A stretch of 6,015 bases of DNA from Candidatus Treponema excrementipullorum (GTDB lineage Bacteria > Spirochaetota > Spirochaetia > Treponematales > Treponemataceae), in NCBI GenBank assembly GCA_018883625.1, contig JAHLFV010000106.1:1-6015 (forward strand). The letters run 5' to 3'. Position numbers and translations under genes: made by a program. Below the pieces are notes generated by a model. It was not told where the DNA came from. It did no database searches and saw only the letters and a program-made list of their open reading frames with translations. Of this stretch, positions 1 through 5,638 are shown in pieces (position 1 is the stretch's first letter; every line of letters begins with the position of its first letter).

Positions 1-84
1 AGTTAACACACATGTAGCCTTGTAGTGTACACTTACAACGGATGGCATGGATGTTGTCCGAACATAATTCCATGGAGGAAAAAT
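1..84 (+). promoter_or_regulatory. Distal 5' leader of first flagellin gene with two CsrA-like sites
   Basis: This is untranslated leader upstream of the first flagellin; no convincing promoter is visible, so transcription probably starts before the window. A perfect 10-bp palindrome, AGTGTACACT, lies at 24-33. Next, ACAAC (35-39) can pair with GTTGT (53-57). The loop region 40-52 holds GGA twice, and the second copy lies in GCATGGATGT (45-54), close to the CsrA consensus ACARGGAUGU. A second GGA lies in CATGGAGGA (71-79), overlapping the Shine-Dalgarno GGAGG (74-78). The hairpin and sites are read directly from the sequence; binding by CsrA is inferred. A GTG at 25 is in frame with the gene, but the protein family begins at the ATG at 85. 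Confidence 0.5.
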
Positions 85-945
85 ATGGTTATCAACCACA
101 ATATGTCAGCTATGTATTCTAATCGTCAGCTGGGTGTAACAAACCTCAGCTTACAGAAGGACATGGAGAAACTTTCATCTGGTATGAAAATCAACCGTGC
201 CGGTGACGATGCATCAGGATTGGCAGTATCAGAAAAAATGCGTGCTCAGATTCGCGGTTTGAATCAGGCATCAGAAAATGCTTCCAACGGCATCAGTTTC
301 ATCCAGACAACAGAAGCTTATCTACAGGAAACTACAGATATTATGCAGCGAATTCGTGAACTTGCAGTTCAGGCTTCTAACGGTATTTACTCAGATGAAG
401 ATCGCATGCAGATTCAGGTTGAAGTATCTCAGTTGGTTGCAGAAGTTGATCGTATCGCAAGTTCCGCTCAGTTTAACGGTATGAATATGCTTACAGGTCG
501 TTTTGCAATGCAGACCGGAGAAAACTCTGTTACTGGATCTATGTATTTCCATATCGGAGCCAACATGGATCAGCGCATGGAAGTATACATCGGTACAATG
601 ACCGCTGTAGCTTTGGGCGTTAGAAATCTTGGCGATGAATCAATTCTTAGCTTGGCAAAACCGGATGAAGCCAACCGCGCAATCGGTACAATTGACGAAG
701 CTCTGAAAAAGATCAACAAGCAGCGTGCAGATCTTGGTGGATACCAGAATCGTCTTGACCATGCTGTTAAGGGCATTGACATTGCCGCTGAAAACTTACA
801 GGCAGCTGAATCTCGTATCCGTGATACAGATATGGCAGCTCAGATGGTTGAGTTTACTAAGAACCAGGTATTGACACAGGCTGGAACAGCTATGTTGGCA
901 CAGGCCAACTCACAGTCACAGACTGTTTTATCTCTTCTTAGATAG
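85..945 (+). CDS. flaB1: Periplasmic flagellin FlaB, copy 1 (FlaB1-like)
   Basis: This is a core filament subunit of the spirochaetal periplasmic flagellum, exported by the flagellar type III apparatus, and it has no signal peptide. The start at 85 gives 286 aa beginning MVINHNMSAMYSNRQLG, as in other FlaB proteins, with GGAGG 6 nt upstream; a GTG at 25 would add 20 residues foreign to the family. The N-terminal D0/D1 domain covers about residues 1-140, with INRAGDDASGLAVSEKMR near 36-53. The C-terminal D1/D0 covers about 200-286 and ends in LSLLR. The outer variable domains of large flagellins are missing, as is usual for FlaB. QRIRELAVQ (88-96) matches the TLR5-recognised segment of enterobacterial flagellin. 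VEVSQL (112-117) is, as I recall, the glycosylated region in T. denticola FlaB. There are no cysteines. The central HIGANMDQRMEVYIGTMTAVALGVRN resembles my memory of T. pallidum FlaB1, but which FlaB paralogue it matches is less sure than the family. Confidence 0.95.
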   Translation: MVINHNMSAMYSNRQLGVTNLSLQKDMEKLSSGMKINRAGDDASGLAVSEKMRAQIRGLNQASENASNGISFIQTTEAYLQETTDIMQRIRELAVQASNGIYSDEDRMQIQVEVSQLVAEVDRIASSAQFNGMNMLTGRFAMQTGENSVTGSMYFHIGANMDQRMEVYIGTMTAVALGVRNLGDESILSLAKPDEANRAIGTIDEALKKINKQRADLGGYQNRLDHAVKGIDIAAENLQAAESRIRDTDMAAQMVEFTKNQVLTQAGTAMLAQANSQSQTVLSLLR

Positions 946-960
946 TCATAGTACATGAGA

Positions 961-1004
961 CCGTAAGTAGTGCAAGAAATTGCATTACTTACGGGCGCTT
1001 TTAT
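961..1004 (+). terminator. Intrinsic terminator after first flagellin
   Basis: CCGTAAGTAGTGCAA (961-975) pairs over 15 bp with 980-994, with a single G-T wobble (970/985) and a GAAA tetraloop at 976-979. GGCGC follows, then TTTTATTT at 999-1006, with more T-rich sequence to 1027. The hairpin begins 15 nt after the flaB stop, so the first flagellin is probably transcribed separately from the second. Confidence 0.88.
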
Positions 1005-1070
1005 TTCCCCTCTTTATTTTATTTTTCTTCAAAAAAACATCTTTACAACTGTCTCTTTTAGCTGTATACT
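1005..1070 (+). promoter_or_regulatory. Sigma70-type promoter for second flagellin, with A/T-rich upstream element
   Basis: TTTACA (1042-1047) and TATACT (1065-1070) are separated by 17 bp, each one or two bases from the TTGACA/TATAAT consensus. Upstream is a T-rich stretch and an A7 run (1031-1037) that could act as an UP element. Transcription would start near 1077, giving a leader of roughly 210 nt. I looked for the flagellar sigma28 pattern (TAAA, about 15 bp, GCCGATAA) in 946-1285 and found no good match. The assignment rests on sequence only, and the start site is inferred. Confidence 0.6.
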
Positions 1071-1285
1071 GTCAAGGAAAGCTTGAGTTTAGCAAGCCTT
1101 ATGATCTTTTACAGCTATCCTTCATCTGTCAGTGACAGCATAAACTGACATTGTCACATAACAGTGTCAATTCATGCTGATGGCTCTAAATCAGTAAGGG
1201 GGGCGCAAACCTTTACGTGGCCACACAGACATGGCTGAAAACAGGGAATGAATTCAGCGTATTTAGTTACATGGAGGGTAATTAT
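1071..1285 (+). promoter_or_regulatory. Long dyad-rich 5' leader of second flagellin with two CsrA-like sites
   Basis: This stretch holds no convincing gene but much local symmetry. GCTTG (1081-1085) pairs with CAAGC (1093-1097). CTGTCA-G-TGACAG (1126-1138) is a perfect dyad. TGACA-T-TGTCA (1146-1156) is another. ATTGTCAC/GTGTCAAT (1150-1157/1164-1171) is a wider dyad with one T-T mismatch, and CAGCAT/ATGCTG (1136-1141/1174-1179) encloses most of this. A G6 run lies at 1198-1203. Nearer the gene, GCTGAA (1234-1239) pairs with TTCAGC (1253-1258), with ACAGGGAATG in the loop. ACATGGAGGG (1269-1278) overlaps the Shine-Dalgarno. A hairpin GGCCA/TGGCT (1219-1223/1232-1236) would compete with the GCTGAA stem. 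Function is inferred. Confidence 0.5.
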
Positions 1286-2176
1286 ATGATTATTAATCAC
1301 AACATGAGTTCTATGTATGCCAATCGTCAGTTGGGCATTTCTAACGCACAGATTCAGGGTAACATAGAAAAACTCAGTTCTGGGATGAAAATTAACCGAG
1401 CTGGTGACGATGCATCAGGATTGGCTGTTTCTGAGAAAATGCGTTCTCAGATTCGTGGTTTGAACCAAGCTAATAGAAACATTCAAAACGGTGTTTCTCT
1501 TATTCAGGCAACTGAAGGATACTTGCAGGAAACAACAGACATTTTGCAGCGTATCCGCGAGCTTGCTGTACAAGCCTCTAACGGTATTTATTCTGATGAA
1601 GATCGTATGCAGATTCAAGTTGAAGTTTCCCAGCTTGTTGCCGAGGTTGATAGAATTGCAAGTCAAGCTCAGTTCAACGGAATGAATATGCTTACTGGTG
1701 CTTTCGCCCGGGAATCTGCTTCAGGACGTGTAATGCAGTTCCATATCGGTGCTAACATGGATCAGAATGCTCGTGTATATATCGGAACAATGACCGCACA
1801 GGCTCTTGGTTTGCGTGGTATTCAGCAAGTTGCATCAACAGAAAAAACCGGTGCAACAGCAGATTCAGAGGGAGCAATCAGTATTGCAACTCCCGAATCA
1901 GCTAACGCAACAATCGGATATGTTGATAACGCATTGAAGACCGTATCAAGACAGCGGGCAGACTTGGGTGCTTATCAGAATCGTTTTGAAACAGCTTCCT
2001 ATGGTGTTGCTATTGCAGCCGAAAACATGCAGGCAGCTGAATCTTTGATTCGTGACACAGACATGGCTTCCGAGATAGTTGAGTACACAAAGAATCAGAT
2101 TCTTACTCAAGCCGGTACAGCAATGTTGGCTCAGGCAAATGTACAGTCTCAGACAGTATTAGCTCTTTTGAGTTAA
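1286..2176 (+). CDS. flaB3: Periplasmic flagellin FlaB, copy 2 (FlaB3-like)
   Basis: This second core filament flagellin is 296 aa from the ATG at 1286, with GGAGGG at 1273-1278. In-frame starts at 1217 and 1271 exist, but MIINHNMSSMYANRQLG at 1286 is the family N-terminus. Residues 1-140 align without gaps to the upstream copy and share QRIRELAVQ (88-96), VEVSQL (112-117) and NGMNMLTG. The C-terminal half diverges more: RGIQ to SEGA (about 177-197) carries an insertion of roughly 14 residues relative to copy 1, rich in T, A and E. The protein ends VLALLS instead of LSLLR. Having two unequal FlaB proteins side by side suggests different stoichiometry or position in the filament. The FlaB3 name rests on remembered gene order (flaB1 then flaB3, with flaB2 elsewhere in treponemes), so the suffix is provisional; the family is secure. 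It has its own promoter upstream and a terminator downstream. Confidence 0.93.
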   Translation: MIINHNMSSMYANRQLGISNAQIQGNIEKLSSGMKINRAGDDASGLAVSEKMRSQIRGLNQANRNIQNGVSLIQATEGYLQETTDILQRIRELAVQASNGIYSDEDRMQIQVEVSQLVAEVDRIASQAQFNGMNMLTGAFARESASGRVMQFHIGANMDQNARVYIGTMTAQALGLRGIQQVASTEKTGATADSEGAISIATPESANATIGYVDNALKTVSRQRADLGAYQNRFETASYGVAIAAENMQAAESLIRDTDMASEIVEYTKNQILTQAGTAMLAQANVQSQTVLALLS

Positions 2177-2189
2177 TTTTATTTTCTTT

Positions 2190-2224
2190 CATCAAAGAGA
2201 TATCTGGATGTCATCTTTTTGATG
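2190..2224 (+). other. Bulged hairpin just after second flagellin
   Basis: CATCAAA (2190-2196) pairs perfectly with TTTGATG (2218-2224). Inside it, GATAT and ATGTC can form a further 5-bp stem closed by CTGG. There is no T-run beyond those already in the stem, so by itself it is not a standard terminator. It begins 13 nt after the stop codon and ends 5 nt before the terminator stem that follows. It may protect the 3' end of the flagellin mRNA or block processing; this role is inferred. Confidence 0.5.
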
Positions 2225-2229
2225 TGGTC

Positions 2230-2268
2230 AAGACAGAAGAGGTGCGCCCCTCTTCTGTCTTTCTTTAT
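2230..2268 (+). terminator. Intrinsic terminator between second flagellin and flaG
   Basis: AAGACAGAAGAGG (2230-2242) pairs perfectly over 13 bp with 2249-2261, with a TGCGCC loop and a short T-rich tail (TTCTTTAT). It lies entirely between the flagellin stop and flaG. The flaG Shine-Dalgarno (AAGGA, 2269-2273) starts 7 nt after the hairpin. No separate promoter for flaG is evident, so flaG, fliD and the genes behind them probably depend on read-through, which would keep cap and accessory proteins far below flagellin levels. Confidence 0.85.
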
Positions 2269-2280
2269 AAGGATAGGCCC

Positions 2281-2643
2281 ATGACAATACATTATATTGG
2301 GCAAAGTTTGGCAACGGATGGCCGTTTTAAACATATTTCTCGTAATTTCTCCGGTGTTTCCGTAGATATGCAGGATTTATCTCGGGAGTTTACCGATGTG
2401 TCTGAAAGAGTTCTTCAAAATTTTGTTGAAATGCAGGAAGCAACACAAAATAACAGTCAAGTCTCCCATAGCTCTGCGATAAAATTGCAATTTTCTGTAA
2501 ACAAAGAGCTTGGCAAGGTTATTATTAAGGTTGTGGATAAAAATGCCGATAAGGTATTGAAGGAGATTCCGTCTGCAGATATGCAACAAGTCCAATTAGC
2601 GTTGAGAAGAAATCTTGGCTTACTTGTAGATATTGAAGCATAG
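2281..2643 (+). CDS. flaG: Flagellar protein FlaG
   Basis: This 120-aa protein matches the FlaG family, which sits beside flagellin and fliD in many bacteria and whose loss often alters filament length. The ATG at 2281 has AAGGA (2269-2273) at a spacing of 7; an in-frame GTG at 2224 lies inside the terminator hairpin region and is not credible. The N-terminal half (1-60) is polar and probably helical (QDLSREFTDVSERVLQNFVE). The C-terminal half (about 68-117) is the FlaG domain: LQFSVNKELGKVIIKVVDK, then KVLKEIPSADM, then a closing helix ending in LGLLVD. There is no signal peptide, cysteine or membrane segment. It lies between flaB and fliD, 32 bases before fliD, so the two are probably co-transcribed. 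The family is clear; its exact role in a periplasmic filament is not. Confidence 0.85.
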   Translation: MTIHYIGQSLATDGRFKHISRNFSGVSVDMQDLSREFTDVSERVLQNFVEMQEATQNNSQVSHSSAIKLQFSVNKELGKVIIKVVDKNADKVLKEIPSADMQQVQLALRRNLGLLVDIEA

Positions 2644-2675
2644 TTCAGCAATTTTTTTGCAGGCACAAGTGAATA

Positions 2676-4742
2676 ATGGCTGGAGTTAGTATACCCGGTG
2701 TCAGTGACAAATACAAAACAAATGATCTCGTAGAAGCTCTTATGAAGCAGGAACGCTTGCCTTTGGAGAGAGAGCAGGCTAGTCTTGACGGATATAAGAT
2801 GCAACAAGACGCTTGGAGAAGCGTCAATAAAAATGTAACTGCTTTGCGGGATAGTTGTCGGTCATTATACTCTTTTGATAACCCTTTTAACAGTAAAATC
2901 GGGGAATCTACCAACGAAGATGCCGTTTCTGTGGAAGCGGGACGCAATGCAGCTCTTAATTCTTTTCAAATTGATGTATTAAACCCTGCAACGGCAGACA
3001 GATTTTTATCGGAAGAGATAGAAAAAGGATATAAAGTTCCGGCTGGTTCCTATGTGTTTAAATCCGGTGAAAAAGAAGTTTCCATGAATTGGAAAGGTGG
3101 AACTGTACAGTCTTTTGCGGATTCTCTGAATAAGCGGAGCAAGGATGTTATAAAAGCTTCTGTAGTTACTGTTTCTCCCGGAAAACAGGCTCTCATGATA
3201 GAAGCCTTACAAACCGGTGAAGAAAATAAGCTTGTCTTTGAAGATGAAGCTTTAAATCTGGCTCTCGAAGTGGGAATGATACAAAAAGTTAAGCCGGAAG
3301 CTGTAAACATTTCCTCATCAAATGATATTAAACAAGTTTCGGTAAATAATTCTTCTGTGTCTGAACAGAAAGGCATGCCTGCCCTTTCTTCCGACAACGT
3401 TTCTGTACAAGAGAATACAATCACTGTTCCCCCACGGGGAAGTTTTGAAGTACAAATCCCCGAAGAAGTTGCCTCTGATCCCAATCAGGTAATCGAATTT
3501 TCACTATCGAAAGCAGATGTAGAAGATATTACGGAAAGAATCAATCAAGAATCAACGAGTCCTCAGTTGCCGGGAGCCGGCGGAATTGATTTTAAGGGTA
3601 TACATATTGACAATTTTCCCTCAGATACAACTTTGCCTTCCGGTACTCGGGTAAAAAAAGCCCCTCCCTTAAATCCGGTGGTAGATAATAATATTGTTTC
3701 CTTAAAATTAAAGGATGGATCTGAAATACAATTATCAGAAGCAGATGCTCTTCAACAAGAAGACGGAAGTCGTAAATTTTCCATTGCTCTTTCTGACTAT
3801 GATAATATTGAATCTATTATTGTCAGAAACAGAAACACCGGCAAAGAAATCAGCATGTCTACCATACAGGCCTTTAATAAAAACGCTAATTTAGGGTATG
3901 AACCTATACATGCTGCCAGTACCGCTTCAGACGCAAAAATAAAATACGAAGGAATTACCATTACACGACCTTCCAATAAAATAGATGACGTTGTGCCGGA
4001 TGTTACTCTGAATATAAAAGAGAAAACAGAAAAAACCGCCACTATAACCATTAAACCTGACAAAGAGACGGTAAAAGAATATTTGATAACATTGGTGGGA
4101 ACATATAATAAAGTTGTTGCTGAGATGAATATTCTAACTCAGACGAAAGAAGAAATCATCGATGAATTGGGATATTTGACGGAAGATGAAGTTGAGACCT
4201 ATAAGGAATGGTTGGGAATTTTTCAGGGTGATTTTACCTTAACAAACAGCAAAAGTTTCCTTCAAACTACTATGACTTCTGCCTACTCCATAGAGGAAAA
4301 TACTACCATCAACAACTTGGCTCAAATCGGAATTTCCACCAGTGCCAGTTCCTACTCTGGGTACTCACCCAGTAAACTTCGCGGTTATTTGGAAATAGAC
4401 GAAAAAACACTGGATAGCGCAATTGATAATAATCTCAACGAAATTAAAAATCTTTTTGGTTATGATAGCGACAATGATTTGATTATTGATAGCGGTATAG
4501 CATACCAAATGGATCAAAGACTCCAAAGTTATGTTCAGTCAGGGGGAATTTTTTCTACAAAAATATCTACTCTTGATACAAGAATCAGTAGCTCCGAGCA
4601 AAAAATTAAAAATTTGGAAACTCAGTTGGAAGCAAAAGAGCAAAGCTTAAAACAAAAGTATAGTCAAATGGAGTCTACATTAAACAGTCTGGAATCTCAA
4701 TCCCAGTCTATTAACAATACATTTAATAAAAAGCAAGAGTAA
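2676..4742 (+). CDS. fliD: Flagellar filament cap protein FliD, enlarged
   Basis: FliD (HAP2) caps the filament tip and guides flagellin folding and insertion. The ATG at 2676 gives 688 aa, well above the roughly 470 aa of enterobacterial FliD. Residues 1-110 form the FliD_N region: GVSDKYKTNDLVEALMKQE, a helix to about 66, then a strand-rich part with FQIDVLNPATA. Residues 425-680 form FliD_C: ITRPSNKIDDVVPDVTLNIK (429-448) is the typical family motif, followed by VGTYNKVVAEMN, YLEIDEKTLDSAI and a C-terminal coiled coil (about 630-685, rich in Q, E, K and S). Between them, about 200-425 is a long, low-similarity, strand-rich insertion with proline and serine linkers, probably extra domains facing the periplasm. 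There is one cysteine (C61). The start is preceded only by a weak ribosome site (AAGTGA, or AGG at 2661-2663), consistent with low translation. It follows flaG by 32 bases. Confidence 0.9.
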   Translation: MAGVSIPGVSDKYKTNDLVEALMKQERLPLEREQASLDGYKMQQDAWRSVNKNVTALRDSCRSLYSFDNPFNSKIGESTNEDAVSVEAGRNAALNSFQIDVLNPATADRFLSEEIEKGYKVPAGSYVFKSGEKEVSMNWKGGTVQSFADSLNKRSKDVIKASVVTVSPGKQALMIEALQTGEENKLVFEDEALNLALEVGMIQKVKPEAVNISSSNDIKQVSVNNSSVSEQKGMPALSSDNVSVQENTITVPPRGSFEVQIPEEVASDPNQVIEFSLSKADVEDITERINQESTSPQLPGAGGIDFKGIHIDNFPSDTTLPSGTRVKKAPPLNPVVDNNIVSLKLKDGSEIQLSEADALQQEDGSRKFSIALSDYDNIESIIVRNRNTGKEISMSTIQAFNKNANLGYEPIHAASTASDAKIKYEGITITRPSNKIDDVVPDVTLNIKEKTEKTATITIKPDKETVKEYLITLVGTYNKVVAEMNILTQTKEEIIDELGYLTEDEVETYKEWLGIFQGDFTLTNSKSFLQTTMTSAYSIEENTTINNLAQIGISTSASSYSGYSPSKLRGYLEIDEKTLDSAIDNNLNEIKNLFGYDSDNDLIIDSGIAYQMDQRLQSYVQSGGIFSTKISTLDTRISSSEQKIKNLETQLEAKEQSLKQKYSQMESTLNSLESQSQSINNTFNKKQE

Positions 4743-4760
4743 AATACAGAGGAACAGGGG

Positions 4761-5372
4761 ATGGAAATTTTTGTAAACGGTGCAAAAGCTGATGTGACCT
4801 TAGACACAGAAAAAAATCTTGGAGATGTGCTTAAATCTTTTGAATCGGAGTGCGAAAAAAATAATGCAACTACCATAAACATTGTTGTTAATGGTACAGA
4901 ATTGAAATCGGAAGATTTTGAATCTCAAACAGAAACCGCCATAGAAGATATACAAACATTGGAACTGACTACTATTGCTTTAAGTGATATATACGATGCT
5001 TTCAAAAATATTTCTTCGAATTTAATCTCTATCAGCGAAAAATTAAGGGATATATCCGTACAGTTTCAAAAAGGACAGGACGCAAAAGCAATAACCACCA
5101 TAAAGGAATTGGCTGAGACTTTTTCGTTTTTTTGTCGCATAGTAACTCTGTCTGCCCTCTTTCCTGACGAATTTGAAAATCTAAAAATTGAAAATAAGCC
5201 TGTTTTAGAGTTTTTTGAAGATTTTTCCCCCATTTTCAACGATTTTGAAGATGCATTAAAAAACTCAGACTCTGTATTGATGGGTGATCTTGCAGAATAC
5301 GAAATTAGTCCCAGAGTTGATGCCATAGTTGCAATGATAGATTCCCTACTAAAAAACGGTAGGTGTCAATAA
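4761..5372 (+). CDS. Unrecognised 203-aa protein downstream of fliD
   Basis: I do not recognise a named family. The ATG at 4761 follows GAGGA (4749-4753) at a spacing of 7 and lies 18 bases after the fliD stop, so it is almost certainly in the same transcript. Residues 1-70 look like a small alpha/beta fold: strand MEIFVNG, a helix with LGDVLKSFESECEKN, strand INIVVNG, then ELKSEDFES. This pattern suggests a ubiquitin-like or beta-grasp shape, though this is only a guess. Residues 72-200 are predicted mainly helical, with amphipathic stretches (FKNISSNLISISEKLRDISV), an acidic FFEDFSPIFNDFEDALKN, and VLMGDLAEYEISPRVDAI. The protein is acidic and soluble, without signal peptide or membrane helix, and has three cysteines. 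Its place after fliD is where many bacteria encode the flagellin and cap chaperones FliS and FliT, so a chaperone or secretion role is possible. From memory, T. pallidum has a hypothetical gene at the same place. Confidence 0.75.
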   Translation: MEIFVNGAKADVTLDTEKNLGDVLKSFESECEKNNATTINIVVNGTELKSEDFESQTETAIEDIQTLELTTIALSDIYDAFKNISSNLISISEKLRDISVQFQKGQDAKAITTIKELAETFSFFCRIVTLSALFPDEFENLKIENKPVLEFFEDFSPIFNDFEDALKNSDSVLMGDLAEYEISPRVDAIVAMIDSLLKNGRCQ

Positions 5373-5638
5373 TGCAAATTCTAAAATTACATGATATTCA
5401 GAAAAGCGAAGGGGTTATTTACTACCGACGCCAGTATAAGGCAATTGCAGAAATAGAATTTCCTAACAAGGTTGAGAATTTACCTGTGGACTTTACAATA
5501 GAAACAGGGCCTTTGGGTGATAAACATTTTGAGTTGGAATTTGATTATAACAAAATAAACTATCCGTTTTTACCTTTACAAAAGGCTCTGAAAGAGTATA
5601 TATTAGGAATAGATGATTTAGGTGCTTTACCCTTATGA
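5372..5638 (+). CDS. Unrecognised 88-aa protein
   Basis: This small protein has no family I can name. Its ATG at 5372 shares one base with the stop codon of the preceding gene (TAATG), with AGGTG (5361-5365) upstream; an in-frame GTG at 5363 is possible but would deepen the overlap. Residues 16-60 alternate hydrophobic and polar residues (YYRRQYKAIAEIEF, then VDFTIETGPLGDKHFELEFDYN), suggesting several beta strands. Residues 66-80 (FLPLQKALKEYILGI) suggest a closing amphipathic helix. There is no signal peptide or cysteine. Tight overlap on both sides points to coupled translation with its neighbours. From memory, a small hypothetical gene lies at this position in other treponemes, which supports its being real; its function is unknown. 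Confidence 0.7.
   Translation: MQILKLHDIQKSEGVIYYRRQYKAIAEIEFPNKVENLPVDFTIETGPLGDKHFELEFDYNKINYPFLPLQKALKEYILGIDDLGALPL

Noticed and set aside
25..84. N-terminal extension of the first flagellin from GTG at 25
   Set aside because: The added 20 residues resemble no flagellin, cross the leader hairpin and Shine-Dalgarno, and the family N-terminus is at 85.
1101..1148. A 15-codon open frame (MIFYSYPSSVSDSIN) in the second flagellin leader, possibly a leader peptide
   Set aside because: No Shine-Dalgarno at a usable distance (AAGGAAA lies about 20 nt upstream), no run of regulatory codons, and it overlaps the dyads that explain the sequence better.
1198..1203. G6 tract as a phase-variation switch
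   Set aside because: Poly-G tracts known to vary in treponemes are usually longer, and this one is in the leader about 130 bases past the -10, not in the promoter or a coding region.
1187..1210. TAAA at 1187 as the -35 of a sigma28 promoter
   Set aside because: At a spacing of about 15 the sequence is CAAACCTT, far from GCCGATAA; GCTGATGG at 1176 has no TAAA at the right distance.
1198..1236. GGGCGCAAACC followed by a hairpin, slightly like part of a c-di-GMP (GEMM) riboswitch
   Set aside because: Only a short GCAAACC string matches; the second conserved arm and the tetraloop receptor are not visible.
2457..2947. Minus-strand open frames across flaG and the start of fliD
   Set aside because: They overlap two clear genes and show no family motif, ribosome site or promoter.
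3050..3484. Minus-strand 144-codon open frame inside fliD
   Set aside because: It lies fully within a well-supported gene, has no ribosome site or recognisable domain, and its composition follows from the opposite strand.
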